Source: Candidatus Saccharimonadota bacterium
GTDB taxonomy: Bacteria; Patescibacteriota; Saccharimonadia; Saccharimonadales; Saccharimonadaceae
Direction of reading: 5' to 3'
Assembly (NCBI GenBank): GCA_030537075.1
Contig: JAUNOS010000004.1
Span: forward strand, 48,998 to 112,997
Length of the DNA stretch: 64,000 nucleotides
The notes below the pieces were generated by a model, which was not told where the DNA came from, ran no database searches, and saw only the letters and a program-made list of their open reading frames with translations. This document shows, piece by piece, positions 8,278-16,711 of this stretch. Made by a program: the position numbers and the translations under genes. The number at the start of each line of letters is the position of its first letter. Position 1 is the stretch's first letter.

Positions 8278-8565
8278 CTAGGCGCGTGACGAGCGTTTCC
8301 TGCTGCTCTTTGGTTGGTTTTTTGGTAGTTTTGGCGAGATGAGTGTATCGACAAAAACCCAAACGACGCCATTTGCTAACATGGTGATAAGGAATATACC
8401 AGAAGTCGACGCCAAGGCATGACTCAGTGAGACGTTGAATAACATCATCAAGCCTGCCGAAGCCAGGCCGATAAGCGCCATGATAAAGTACGCCTGCTGC
8501 AACTTGATGCGCTGGTTCTTCTCGCTATTCCAATTGGCAATAATCTGTTTACATAACTCCCACAT
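8278..8565 (-). CDS. Small two-helix membrane protein, unknown
   Basis: A 95-residue protein. A charged amphipathic N-terminus (about 1-24) is followed by two hydrophobic segments (about 25-45 and 55-75) and a basic Pro/Lys/Arg tail. That suggests two membrane helices with both ends in the cytoplasm. I recognise no family. It has its own leaderless-type promoter and no operon partner. Confidence 0.65.
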   Translation of the reverse strand: MWELCKQIIANWNSEKNQRIKLQQAYFIMALIGLASAGLMMLFNVSLSHALASTSGIFLITMLANGVVWVFVDTLISPKLPKNQPKSSRKRSSRA

Positions 8566-8572
8566 ACTTTTA

Positions 8573-8581
8573 ATTATAGCA
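8573..8581 (-). promoter_or_regulatory. Extended -10, leaderless start of the 95-residue protein
   Basis: TGCTATAAT read leftward ends seven bases before the ATG at 8565. Confidence 0.6.
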
Positions 8582-8641
8582 CAACTGTCTTAAAAAGTCA
8601 AAAATTACCTCCTCAGGATAGGGTGAAGCTTGTCGCAATCA

Positions 8642-9859
8642 TCACCTGCCTAATTGGCCAGATATAACAGTGTCATAGCAGTAAAACGCATCCAGTGCTT
8701 GCTCTAGTCGCGCTTGATCACGCACATCTCCATGATAGGCATTGAAGAGTGTGGCAAAATAATGGTTTTTGCCAGCTCTGAATTGTTCGTGCAATGTAAG
8801 CATGGCAAACACCGCCGCTCTATATGGAACGTCTTGGCGAACGTGTAGTCCTCCACTTGCAAGATGCTCAATACCTGGAGTGCCGATTGACAGTTGTGCA
8901 AGGTATTCTGTCATTCCTTCATTTGCCTCAATACCCTGCCCCTGTATTTGCAAGCCGCAACGATAGTTTTCTCGTGTCTGTGCTGAGCCTGCATGATGGA
9001 GCTCATGAGTGATAACATGGTAGGCGTCTCTATCCTCTCGCAACCCTGGAGACTGGACGCTGCCAGCAAACTGCACCTCTATGCGCAGCGACCCTATATG
9101 ATAATCACCGGCCGCACCGCTATCATCTGATGTCACTAGGCCATTTAGATGATCAAAGCTGCCAAATGTTGTGCGATGCAGCTGCTCAGCGACACGATTT
9201 ATCATGTCAATACGCAAACCAGTTGTCGCAGCAATGCTCTGCGTTGTTGCGTAAACCTGTTCTTTTGCTTGCTTTAAGGATTCGCCATAGTGCTTCTCGA
9301 GGTACTTCTCGCCCGCAAGAGAACGACCGGCCAGATAGACTGCGAGTGTCGTCATGGTCTCCGTGTCCGGATGGTCGGTTATCTTTGCCAGGAGGCGGTC
9401 TTTGTCTAACTTATCGTCAAAGCGTGCTATATCATATATCGAGACGCTTGAACGTGCACGTACTAGCTCATCAAACTGCCTTGCCCACGGAAATCCAGCG
9501 TCAAGAAAACCGGTTGCATTTATAAAGAAATTATGGCCAATTGGCTGATCTTGATAGCCAGACGCGACTCTTTTATGCAGGTTGCGCACAGGAGTGGAAA
9601 GTATCTTTGGGCAAGAGGCGGCCATATTGCTCAGGGTTCCAGCCTGGTAAGACTCGAGGATTGCTGTTCGCTGTGCCGTGATCATACCTCCCACATCCCG
9701 CAGGGGTGTGATGCCCTTATCAAAATCGGCTACAAGGAGCGCAAGGTTCTGCGAAGTCGATAATTCTTCCGCGAGCTGAGTGGTGTCTGTGGGGTATATG
9801 TCGTACTGCCCGCGAACACGCATCTGATCAATTATAGGGCTAGACTGGAGATGCTCCAT
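8642..9859 (-). CDS. Predicted HExxH zinc metallopeptidase, unknown family
   Basis: A 405-residue protein with a metallopeptidase core in its second half: HELHHAG (HExxH) followed about 30 residues later by NEGMTEYLAQ, whose Glu is in the right place for a third zinc ligand as in gluzincins. The first ~200 residues are helical with no recognised domain. No signal peptide or membrane helix is visible, so it is predicted cytoplasmic. The start at 9859 is chosen because TATAAT lies six bases upstream and the longer frame would extend through that promoter. The substrate is unknown, and loss of enzymatic function cannot be excluded. Confidence 0.65.
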   Translation of the reverse strand: MEHLQSSPIIDQMRVRGQYDIYPTDTTQLAEELSTSQNLALLVADFDKGITPLRDVGGMITAQRTAILESYQAGTLSNMAASCPKILSTPVRNLHKRVASGYQDQPIGHNFFINATGFLDAGFPWARQFDELVRARSSVSIYDIARFDDKLDKDRLLAKITDHPDTETMTTLAVYLAGRSLAGEKYLEKHYGESLKQAKEQVYATTQSIAATTGLRIDMINRVAEQLHRTTFGSFDHLNGLVTSDDSGAAGDYHIGSLRIEVQFAGSVQSPGLREDRDAYHVITHELHHAGSAQTRENYRCGLQIQGQGIEANEGMTEYLAQLSIGTPGIEHLASGGLHVRQDVPYRAAVFAMLTLHEQFRAGKNHYFATLFNAYHGDVRDQARLEQALDAFYCYDTVISGQLGR

Positions 9860-9865
9860 TCTTTT

Positions 9866-9874
9866 ATTATAGCA
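9866..9874 (-). promoter_or_regulatory. Extended -10, leaderless start of the metallopeptidase gene
   Basis: TGCTATAAT read leftward ends six bases before the ATG at 9859. Confidence 0.6.
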
Positions 9875-9943
9875 CAAAAGTATATAAAACGCAAGCGTTT
9901 TGCTCGCGTAGTCCCCGTAGGAGCGAGGTGAGATTTTACCAGT

Positions 9944-9973
9944 CAAAAACCGCCTCCTAAAGAGACGGTGTTT
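9944..9973 (-). terminator. Terminator of the tRNA-Thr/tRNA-Tyr unit
   Basis: Reading leftward, ACCGTCTC and GAGGCGGT form a stem followed by TTTTTG. Confidence 0.7.
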
Positions 9974-9976
9974 GAT

Positions 9977-10061
9977 TGGTGCCGGAAGTAGGACTCGAAC
10001 CTACGAAGCCATACGGCGGGAGATTTACAGTCTCCTGTGATTGCCACTACACGATTCCGGC
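9977..10061 (-). tRNA. tRNA-Tyr (anticodon GUA)
   Basis: A class II tRNA with a long variable arm, anticodon loop CTGTAAA (GTA), T arm GTAGG-TTCGAGT-CCTAC and an encoded CCA. Confidence 0.95.
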
Positions 10062-10067
10062 GTGTTA

Positions 10068-10144
10068 TGGAGCCGCTTTACGGATTCGAACCGTAGGCCT
10101 GCTGTTTACAAAACAGCTGCTCTAACCAGCTGAGCTAAAGCGGC
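10068..10144 (-). tRNA. tRNA-Thr (anticodon UGU)
   Basis: The acceptor stem GCCGCTT/AAGCGGC, anticodon loop TTTGTAA (TGT), T arm and encoded CCA are all present. It lies six bases before tRNA-Tyr and is probably co-transcribed from a TGCTAGAAT box just upstream. Confidence 0.95.
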
Positions 10145-10186
10145 GACTTCCCTATTCTAGCAAATCTTTGGCGCCCAGACAAGGGG

Positions 10187-10864
10187 CTACATGATAACTT
10201 TACGCGGCTGAGCGGGCTGGCGAGCGTGGCGCTTTGGCGGATGTGCGGCGGTCGGCGTATCAGGCACCAGCATGGCAGCAGCTTTCTTGCGCAGTTCGCT
10301 GGCGAGGTCTGGCTGTTTCGACCCCTCGTATGCCTCGGCCAGTAGTGTCAAGATGTGTGGTGTCGGCTCTAGTTCAACTGCCTTTTCCAGGGCGGTGATC
10401 ATCTTTTTGGTATTGCCCAATTTTTCCTGCACTTTCGCATACGCGATGTGCCGAGCGGCCAGGTCGCCCTCCATCTCTAGTGCCTGCTCAAAAGCCAGGC
10501 CCGCCTTCACATAGTCCTCGGTTTCGTAGTAGATGAGGCCGACATTGTGTAGGCTGGAGGCGTTTGGTTCCAGGCTCTGGGCGATTTCGAAGCACTCGAT
10601 AGCGTCCTTGTAGGCGCGCTGCTTGGCGTACAAAATGCCGAGGCGGTTATACGCCGTGGCGTTTTTTTCATCGACGCGCAGAATGGTTAACAATGCCTTT
10701 TCGGCACGCAAATAGCGGTTCTCGCGCAGCGCCTCCTGGGCAATTTCCCAGAGCTGGTCGAGCTTTTCGCTAATTTTCACCGGGAGCTCCTTCGTTTCAC
10801 CGACTGATGGTCGATGCAGCACGGCCCAAGCCATAACGGCAGCGATGAGTACTAAACCTAACAT
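10187..10864 (-). CDS. Membrane-anchored TPR-repeat protein
   Basis: A 225-residue protein with one N-terminal membrane helix (about residues 1-17) followed by tetratricopeptide repeats: ATAYNRLGILYAKQRAYKDA, SSLHNVGLIYYETEDYVKAG and two more divergent units to about residue 185. The tail is Pro/His/Arg-rich. TPRs mediate protein contacts; the partner is unknown. The start at 10864 is preferred over the much longer frame from 11086, because that extension lies wholly inside holB in another frame and a TATAAT box sits at 10879-10874. The gene follows holB closely but appears to have its own promoter inside the end of holB. Confidence 0.75.
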   Translation of the reverse strand: MLGLVLIAAVMAWAVLHRPSVGETKELPVKISEKLDQLWEIAQEALRENRYLRAEKALLTILRVDEKNATAYNRLGILYAKQRAYKDAIECFEIAQSLEPNASSLHNVGLIYYETEDYVKAGLAFEQALEMEGDLAARHIAYAKVQEKLGNTKKMITALEKAVELEPTPHILTLLAEAYEGSKQPDLASELRKKAAAMLVPDTPTAAHPPKRHARQPAQPRKVIM

Positions 10865-10873
10865 ACTCTTTCT

Positions 10874-10882
10874 ATTATACCA
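10874..10882 (-). promoter_or_regulatory. Extended -10 promoter of the TPR gene
   Basis: TGGTATAAT read leftward ends nine bases before the ATG at 10864 and overlaps the 3' end of holB. Confidence 0.55.
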
Positions 10883-11687
10883 CAAGTTGGAGCAGCGCCA
10901 GGCGGACTTGCCCGTTGGCCGCGAGGAGCTTCTCGGCGTAGAGTGCTTTATCGTGGATGGCGCAGAGTGAGCGGTCGGTTTTGCCGGCAGCGATCTGTAC
11001 CTTGATAAAACGCAGCAGGATGTCAATGAGACGTAGCGCCTGCTGGCGGTCTGACTGGTAGCGTGGCAGCACAGCCAAGGCGTCATAGCGACCAGCTCGT
11101 GTCAAGATGAGTTTGGCATCGGCGGCGATGGCTTGATAGTCTGCGAAAAGCTTCGGCTGAGTAGCCAGCTGCAGGATGTGCGCTGGTCTGCCGCCCGCCA
11201 GAAAGAGGATTTGCTGACGCTCAGCGGGCGTCAATGTCGTATCAGCGAGCAGCGTGGCGTCCTGGGCGGGACTGGTGCGATGTAGTGTCAGGCTTTGGCA
11301 GCGCGACTGGATGGTGGCGAGAAGTTGGCTGCGGTGACTGGTGATGAGTAAGAAATGTGTGTTGGCGCCCGGCTCCTCGAGGGCCTTGAGGAGGGCGTTC
11401 TGGGCGGGCTCGGTCATGGCATCGGCTGGGTCGATGATGATGACGCGTCGCGTGGTGGCGTAGGTGCGTAGCTTGGCGATGGTGTCGCGGACTTGCTCGG
11501 TGCTGATGGTGGACTTGTCATCCTGCGGCATCAGGCGGATGATGTCTGACGGGGCGCTCACGGCGATCTGCTCGGCGACCTGACGAGTCGCCAGCCCCTC
11601 TTCTCCCTGGATGATGAGGGCATGTGGCGCATGGCACTGGATATCACGCAGGGCTGTCCTGTCTTGGATGGCGACGGGAAGGGTCAC
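10875..11687 (-). CDS. holB: DNA polymerase III delta' subunit-like clamp-loader protein
   Basis: A 270-residue AAA+ clamp-loader subunit that helps load the sliding clamp during replication. The family pattern is clear: IIDPADAMTEPAQNALLKALEEP followed by the SRCQ motif in LLATIQSRCQSL. The P-loop position reads GEEGLATRQVAEQ and lacks the GKT/S of ATP-binding subunits, as expected for delta'. It overlaps rluD by four bases (ATGA) in a trpS-rluD-holB operon. At 270 residues it is short for delta', which fits a reduced genome. Confidence 0.82.
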   Translation of the reverse strand: MTLPVAIQDRTALRDIQCHAPHALIIQGEEGLATRQVAEQIAVSAPSDIIRLMPQDDKSTISTEQVRDTIAKLRTYATTRRVIIIDPADAMTEPAQNALLKALEEPGANTHFLLITSHRSQLLATIQSRCQSLTLHRTSPAQDATLLADTTLTPAERQQILFLAGGRPAHILQLATQPKLFADYQAIAADAKLILTRAGRYDALAVLPRYQSDRQQALRLIDILLRFIKVQIAAGKTDRSLCAIHDKALYAEKLLAANGQVRLALLQLVV

Positions 11688-12829
11688 AGTGTCACCTCAG
11701 GAAACTCGTGGAGAACCTCGGCTGGAATGGGCGCAGTGAAGGTGCGCTCCTGTCCATTCGGCAAGGTGATGGTCAGCTGCCAGGCGTGAAGCATCAGGCG
11801 CTCCCCTGCTTGGCCGTAAACTGGGTCGCCGACGATGGGTGTGCCGAGGTGCTGCATATGAACGCGTAGCTGATGGGTGCGGCCGGTACGCGGGCGAAGC
11901 TTGATGAGACTGTGGCGGCCATTTGTCGCGAGCACTTCGTAGAGCGTCTGGGCGGGCTTGCCGTTGGGGTCGACACGGAAAGTGCTGGGCTTTTGCGGGT
12001 GGCGCGCGATGGGTAGGTCAATTTGGGCTTTGGGGTGCTCCGGGTGACCCTCTACCACTGCCAGGTAGACCTTGGCGACGCGGCGGCCGGCGAATTGCTG
12101 CTGGAGGTCGTGAGCGGCTTCGGGGTTGCGGGCGATAACCATGACGCCAGAGGTGTCACGGTCGAGCCGGTGGACGATACCAGGTCGCGTCGAGTCAAGC
12201 GCAAAGGTTGTCTTCGGTCGCATCATCTCGGCGACAGTCTGCTCCAGGCTGATACCACCCTTGGCATGGGTCAGTAGTCCGCTTGGCTTGTTCACTACCA
12301 CGATATCGTCGTTTTCAAAAATAAGTGGCAGGTCATGCGTATCATCTGGCATCTCGGGAAAACTTACCGCAATGTCGTCAGTCGAGCGGACGTCGTATTT
12401 CGGCTGGGTGATAAGCTGACCGTTGACGGATACGCGGCCATCCTTGATATATTTTTGCCAGAGGCTGCGGGAGAGCGATGAGTCAAACTCGGTGGCGAGA
12501 AACGTATCAAGGCGCTGCGTAGTGGTAGGTAGCGTGAAAAGCATGACAAATTTGCCCTGAAATGGCGTCTCGGTCGTGGTAGGGTCAAGCGGGTTCGGCA
12601 GCGGCTCGGCATTGTCCGGACGGTGTGGCCATAATTCGTCCAGCTCCTCCTCATCGACACCAGAGCCATACAGGAGGGCGTACTTGTGCTTGTCGAGCAC
12701 GAACTCGGCGCGGACAAATGACTCACCGTCGTACACCTGCAAACGACGGATGGCTTTCATGGGTGTGTTATCATCAGCCAGGCCGTAGAGGCGCACGGCG
12801 CGCATCAGGTTGCGGGTGGACATTTTCAC
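11684..12829 (-). CDS. rluD: RluD-type 23S rRNA pseudouridine synthase with N-terminal extension
   Basis: A 381-residue RluA/RluD-family enzyme that converts uridines to pseudouridine in RNA. An S4-like RNA-binding segment (about residues 105-150) precedes the catalytic domain. The active-site motif is HRLDRDTSGVMV, with the catalytic aspartate in RLDRD. RPRTGRTHQLRVHM is also present. The first ~85 residues are an extra domain I do not recognise. The GTG at 12829 is taken as start because GAGGAG lies eight bases upstream; ATG at 12823 is the alternative. It follows trpS by four bases. The exact target uridine cannot be assigned. Confidence 0.85.
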   Translation of the reverse strand: MKMSTRNLMRAVRLYGLADDNTPMKAIRRLQVYDGESFVRAEFVLDKHKYALLYGSGVDEEELDELWPHRPDNAEPLPNPLDPTTTETPFQGKFVMLFTLPTTTQRLDTFLATEFDSSLSRSLWQKYIKDGRVSVNGQLITQPKYDVRSTDDIAVSFPEMPDDTHDLPLIFENDDIVVVNKPSGLLTHAKGGISLEQTVAEMMRPKTTFALDSTRPGIVHRLDRDTSGVMVIARNPEAAHDLQQQFAGRRVAKVYLAVVEGHPEHPKAQIDLPIARHPQKPSTFRVDPNGKPAQTLYEVLATNGRHSLIKLRPRTGRTHQLRVHMQHLGTPIVGDPVYGQAGERLMLHAWQLTITLPNGQERTFTAPIPAEVLHEFPEVTL

Positions 12830-12833
12830 GGCG

Positions 12834-13862
12834 CTATCTCCTCAGTCCGACGGCTTTTTGAGCGCGCAGCAGGGTTTCATTTGCGATGCGTCTCATGGCG
12901 TCTTCAGAACGTTCCAGGGCGGCGAGTAATTGCTCGTCAGTGATGGCGTCCAGTCGCGCATGGAAGGCCGTCAGGAAGGCTTCGATGGCCTCTGCGACAG
13001 CTTTTTTCAGTGGGCCGTACTGTGTTTGGCCGACCCATTCGGCGTTGACGTCGGCCTGTGAGCGCTCGGTCAGAATTGACAATAGTTGCAGCAGGTTTGT
13101 CACGCCCGGCTGCGCCTCCCAGTCAAAGTTGATGACGCCTACGCTGTCGGTGGTGGCGGACATGATTTTCTTTTTGGCTTGTGTCGGCGTGTCGCACAGA
13201 TTGATCTTCGACTTCTCATCATCAGAACTTTTGCTCATTTTCTTGGTTGGGTCGGTCAAGCTGCGGATGCGCAGACCTTTGTCGCGCTGAATGAAGCCGG
13301 TTTGCTCGGCGGTTGGGGCTGGGACGGTGAAAATATCGCCGAATTTGTTATTGAAACGCGTGGCGATGTCACGGGTGATTTCCAGGTGTTGGAATTGGTC
13401 TTCGCCGACCGGCACCCATTTGGCGTTGTAGAGCAAAATGTCGGCGGCCATGAGTACAGGGTAATTCATCAGACCCATAGTGACGCTGGCAGCATGCTCG
13501 GACGACTTTTCCTTAAACTGTGTCATACGCTGCATTTCGCCAACGTAGGTGAAACAATCCAAAATCCATGCCAGTTCTGCATGTGCCGAGATGAAGCTCT
13601 GGCGGTATATGAAGGTGTCAGGATCGTCCAAGTTCAGCCCTGCCGCGACGAAATATTTCAGGTTTTTGAGCGTATTTTCGTACAGCGTGCCATGGTCAAT
13701 GGGCGTGGTAAAACTGTGCAGGTCGGGCACGAACATATTGATCTGGTATTGCCCCGCCAGTCGGCGCTGCATATCGATCATCGGCACGAAAGCGCCGAGA
13801 TAATTGCCCAGCGTCGGCTCTTCATTTGAGCGAATGCCAGTGAGAATTACGGGTTTGGTCAT
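12834..13862 (-). CDS. trpS: Tryptophanyl-tRNA synthetase
   Basis: A 342-residue class I synthetase that charges tRNA-Trp. The HIGH-type site appears as EPTLGNYLGA and the second signature as KKMSKSS. The conserved GEDQFQHLEITRDIA segment is present. The length matches bacterial TrpRS. It heads a trpS-rluD-holB operon. Its start codon lies six bases after TATAAT, so the mRNA is predicted leaderless; no T-box or leader peptide fits. Confidence 0.96.
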   Translation of the reverse strand: MTKPVILTGIRSNEEPTLGNYLGAFVPMIDMQRRLAGQYQINMFVPDLHSFTTPIDHGTLYENTLKNLKYFVAAGLNLDDPDTFIYRQSFISAHAELAWILDCFTYVGEMQRMTQFKEKSSEHAASVTMGLMNYPVLMAADILLYNAKWVPVGEDQFQHLEITRDIATRFNNKFGDIFTVPAPTAEQTGFIQRDKGLRIRSLTDPTKKMSKSSDDEKSKINLCDTPTQAKKKIMSATTDSVGVINFDWEAQPGVTNLLQLLSILTERSQADVNAEWVGQTQYGPLKKAVAEAIEAFLTAFHARLDAITDEQLLAALERSEDAMRRIANETLLRAQKAVGLRR

Positions 13863-13868
13863 AGGGGT

Positions 13869-13877
13869 ATTATAGCA
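13869..13877 (-). promoter_or_regulatory. Extended -10, leaderless start of trpS
   Basis: TGCTATAAT read leftward ends six bases before the trpS ATG at 13862. Confidence 0.65.
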
Positions 13878-13901
13878 GATGTGGGCGATGGTTGGCTATC
13901 C

Positions 13902-13968
13902 AGTGAAACACCCCACCCCTTGGCTCGGGCGGAGTGTTTCACTACGACGCCCCGTCTCGGGGTGGGGT
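13902..13968. repeat. Nested inverted repeats with two exclusive pairings
   Basis: AGTGAAACAC (13902-13911) pairs with GTGTTTCACT (13934-13943). Separately, ACCCCACCCC (13910-13919) is perfectly complementary to GGGGTGGGGT (13959-13968). The two helices overlap and cannot both be complete. The region lies between the end of the 245-residue gene and the trpS promoter and may act as a terminator, though T runs are short. Confidence 0.6.
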
Positions 13969-14706
13969 TTAACCATCTTTGAGGAGGGCGTCGTATTGCT
14001 GCGGTGTCAGTGTGATGGTGGCGCTGCTGCCACCATCGCTGAAGGCCTGCGCCACAATCGGCGCGAGGCCTGCCCTTTCCGCGTCGTCTGACACGGAAAG
14101 GGCGACTTTTGGTTCGCCGGCGGCGCAGAGCCACCAGCCCCATTCGATTTTGAGATGGCAACCGCCATGATCGATGGTTGCCTTGAACTCGGGGTCGTAG
14201 CTAGACCCATTGAGATTTATCAGGACATTAGGCTTGGCGCCCGCGTCCTGGACAAAGGTGATTCTGGACACTGGGATTTCCAGTATCCAGCTCCTGCCGT
14301 CAGGGTTTTCAAACCCCAGTGATACGGCGGTCGCCGGACTCCAGGAGCCTTCTCCGTAGACGGAAAATATTCCGCCATTGACAGACATTTCTCCGCTCGT
14401 GCCGGCAAACCGAGACCCCAGCTGGAGAGGGTATTGCACCCCCGACTGGAGGCCGAAATGAGCCGCAGCTGTTGCGTACTCGGTTTCGTGCGTACGTTCG
14501 ACCGAGAACGCACGCGACAGCGAAAAAGTGAACACCGTCATATTAGCAATGCAATATAGCACCGCCAACACGCCGAGGCGCTTCCTCAGCTTCTTGAGGC
14601 GCTCGTCAAGCGCCCCTTCCCCCTCTGTCGCAGCCACGATGACTGCGAATAAGGGTATACTGGCAAGAAACGCAAGGGCTGCCCACGTAAGAGACTCCTC
14701 GCTCAT
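13969..14706 (-). CDS. Membrane protein with large C-terminal domain, unknown
   Basis: A 245-residue protein with two N-terminal hydrophobic helices (about 8-25 and 45-65) separated by a charged loop (ERLKKLRKR). A ~180-residue beta-rich domain with two cysteines in the C-terminal half follows (GGCHLKIEWGWWLC). AGGAGG precedes the ATG. I recognise no family. It stands alone with AT-rich upstream DNA. Confidence 0.6.
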   Translation of the reverse strand: MSEESLTWAALAFLASIPLFAVIVAATEGEGALDERLKKLRKRLGVLAVLYCIANMTVFTFSLSRAFSVERTHETEYATAAAHFGLQSGVQYPLQLGSRFAGTSGEMSVNGGIFSVYGEGSWSPATAVSLGFENPDGRSWILEIPVSRITFVQDAGAKPNVLINLNGSSYDPEFKATIDHGGCHLKIEWGWWLCAAGEPKVALSVSDDAERAGLAPIVAQAFSDGGSSATITLTPQQYDALLKDG

Positions 14707-14781
14707 GCCTCCTCCTCAAAGTTCTCTTTTCGCACCGGGTGTGCAAAAAGCTAATATATATATCATACTTGAAGAAAAAAG

Positions 14782-15759
14782 TCAAAGATTTTGCGACGCG
14801 CTTTTGCTGCCGCCAGAGGTTATCTTGCGTAATTTCGCCACGAAAAACGCCTCGGTCAGCTCGCCAGGCACCAAGCGTAGGCAGGCGCTGAGGTCGTGCG
14901 TGAAGGTGCGGCCATTCCATTCGGCCACGGCCGGCACGCGGTTCGGTAGTTCGGGTGGGCTCATTGGTGCCAGCTTGGCATCAGGTTGGCGGCGGAGCAG
15001 ATAGTCCACCACCGCTTCGTTTTCCTCGGGCGCCATGGTGCAGGTGCTGTAGACCAGCGTGCCACCTGGGCGTAGCAGCCGCCAGGCCTCAGTGATGAGC
15101 TTTTTCTGCAAGTCGCTCAACCGACGAATATGCGCTGGTGACCAGCTGTCAAACAGCTTGGCATCCTGTGGGCGCAACGTCATCAGGCCCTCGCCCGAAC
15201 ACGGCGCGTCCAGCAAGATTTTATCGAACAGACCGATGTCATCGCGGCGGCTGAGGCGTGTGGCGTCCGCCAGGAGGAATTCCGCGCGTGCGCCCAGCCG
15301 CTCCAGATTTGCCTGCAGTTTCATGAGGCGCGGGCGCGAATTGTCATTACACACCAGATGCGCCTGGTTCTGCGCGATGGCCTGGATATGGCTGGATTTG
15401 CCGCCGGGCGCGGCGCACATGTCCAGGATGCGTTCGCCAGCCTGAGGCTCGAGCACCAGCACTGGCAGCCAGCTAGCGGCGTTTTGGATGTAGACCCGGC
15501 CAGACTGCGCTAAAGCGTCATAAGCCGCTTGGTCTCTCTCCATGAGAAAGCCGTGTTCGCACCAGTCCACGGGACGGGTGAATAATTCGGTCGGCAAAGC
15601 GCCGCTCTGCAACGGGTTGACACGGACACTTTGGGTGCGTGCCGTCAGCAGCAGCTGCTCGACCGCGGCTACGTCCAGCCCGCTCCAGGTCGCCGTACGC
15701 GCTACCCATAGGTCTTGCTTTTTCTGACGCACCGCGACGGGGTCTTTTTTCTTCGCCAT
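14782..15759 (-). CDS. NOL1/NOP2/Sun-family RNA m5C methyltransferase (RsmB/RsmF-like)
   Basis: A 325-residue SAM-dependent RNA cytosine-5 methyltransferase. The SAM-binding motif is ILDMCAAPGGKSSH. The two catalytic cysteines are in LLDAPCSGEG and VYSTCTMAPEEN. Family members modify 16S rRNA or tRNA; it lacks the N-terminal NusB-like domain of RsmB, so an RsmF/YebU-like role is more likely. It follows the membrane-protein gene by nine bases and probably shares its transcript. Confidence 0.88.
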   Translation of the reverse strand: MAKKKDPVAVRQKKQDLWVARTATWSGLDVAAVEQLLLTARTQSVRVNPLQSGALPTELFTRPVDWCEHGFLMERDQAAYDALAQSGRVYIQNAASWLPVLVLEPQAGERILDMCAAPGGKSSHIQAIAQNQAHLVCNDNSRPRLMKLQANLERLGARAEFLLADATRLSRRDDIGLFDKILLDAPCSGEGLMTLRPQDAKLFDSWSPAHIRRLSDLQKKLITEAWRLLRPGGTLVYSTCTMAPEENEAVVDYLLRRQPDAKLAPMSPPELPNRVPAVAEWNGRTFTHDLSACLRLVPGELTEAFFVAKLRKITSGGSKSASQNL

Positions 15760-15768
15760 AGCCTAGTC

Positions 15769-16248
15769 TTACGATTCTCCCACGCCCCAAAAATGCTCGG
15801 CATACCAAAGGCTTACTGCGGTGCATATGGAGGTGATGCACGAAATGATAAATGCACCGATAATCCTTGGCTTAGTCTCCCAGTAAGACCACCATAGCTC
15901 CGGCCGCATGACTTCCCAGGCGCGTGAAAACAATTCTGCAAATGATGTCGGCTGGTCACCGGGAAGTAGCAGGGCGAGGCTGATAGCCAGGCCTATGATT
16001 TGGGCGAGTAGCAGGATGATGCAAAGGACGAGAGCGTCTCGCAGGCGATATTCCTCACCAGAAATTGAAACACGAAAGAGAAATACCGAGACAACGGAGG
16101 CTAGGGTGGGCGTTGCAAAAACTCCAAACAGCCTCCCAATCGTATCCCACAGGAAATGCCAAAGGAGGATATGCGCTCCGAGAACGGCAAAAAACAGCAG
16201 AAAAAACGCTATCCATCGAGGAATCCGAATGGGGAGTTGCTTGTTCAT
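15769..16248 (-). CDS. Four-helix membrane protein, unknown
   Basis: A 159-residue protein with about four hydrophobic segments (about 14-34, 42-60, 70-95 and 125-145) and a loop rich in Trp and Glu between the third and fourth. No family is recognised. The start at 16248 is chosen because TATAAT lies six bases upstream; the longer frame from 16269 runs through it. It is first in an operon with the m5C methyltransferase gene. Confidence 0.6.
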   Translation of the reverse strand: MNKQLPIRIPRWIAFFLLFFAVLGAHILLWHFLWDTIGRLFGVFATPTLASVVSVFLFRVSISGEEYRLRDALVLCIILLLAQIIGLAISLALLLPGDQPTSFAELFSRAWEVMRPELWWSYWETKPRIIGAFIISCITSICTAVSLWYAEHFWGVGES

Positions 16249-16254
16249 GGATGT

Positions 16255-16263
16255 ATTATAGCA
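16255..16263 (-). promoter_or_regulatory. Extended -10, leaderless start of the four-helix protein
   Basis: TGCTATAAT read leftward ends six bases before the ATG at 16248. It abuts the terminator of the ribosomal operon, so the space between divergent uses is minimal. Confidence 0.6.
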
Positions 16264-16292
16264 AAACACCCCGCCACTGACGACGGGGTGTA
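16263..16292 (-). terminator. Terminator of the alpha/rplM-rpsI operon
   Basis: Reading leftward, ACACCCC and GGGGTGT form the stem base of a hairpin followed by TTTT. Confidence 0.75.
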
Positions 16293-16310
16293 GTGAAAAG
16301 CGTGTGAAAA

Positions 16311-16709
16311 TTAACGCTTCGAGAACTGCTCGCGGCGACGTGCTGAGCGCAGGCCGTACTTCTTGCGCTCCTTTTCGCGTGGGTCACGCTTCAGGAGGTC
16401 AGCCTTCTTCAAAACTGGACGCAGGTCGGCGTGAGCGACGGTCAGGGCCTTCGCGATACCGAGCTTGATAGCGTCAACCTGACCGCTCAGGCCACCACCC
16501 TTCACCAGTACAGTCACGTCAAATTCTTTCTGCTTTGACACAACTGCTAGTGGGTCGGTAACTTCTGCCAGCAAGGTTTTGTTGCCGTCCAGGTACTCTG
16601 CAGCAGGCTTGCCGTTGATGGTCACGGTGCCCTTACCTGGCAGAATGCGGACGCTGGCTGAGGCGCTCTTGCGGCGACCAAGGCCGTAGAAATATTCAGT
16701 CTTCGCCAT
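16311..16709 (-). CDS. rpsI: 30S ribosomal protein uS9
   Basis: A 132-residue protein with the uS9 opening (YFYGLGRRKSASASVRI) and the conserved basic end KKYGLRSARRREQFSKR that reaches the P site. It is last in the operon, two bases after rplM. Confidence 0.97.
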   Translation of the reverse strand: MAKTEYFYGLGRRKSASASVRILPGKGTVTINGKPAAEYLDGNKTLLAEVTDPLAVVSKQKEFDVTVLVKGGGLSGQVDAIKLGIAKALTVAHADLRPVLKKADLLKRDPREKERKKYGLRSARRREQFSKR

Positions 16710-16711
16710 GA

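Noticed and set aside
9860..9946. Upstream extension of the metallopeptidase frame
   Set aside because: TGCTATAAT at 9874-9866 lies inside it, so this part would not be transcribed from the evident promoter.
10865..11086. N-terminal extension of the TPR protein frame
   Set aside because: It overlaps holB in another frame and contains the TPR gene's own promoter; the ATG at 10864 starts a sensible membrane anchor.
13086..13829. 247-residue open frame on the plus strand
   Set aside because: Antisense to trpS, whose synthetase motifs are unmistakable; long shadow frames are common in GC-rich genes.
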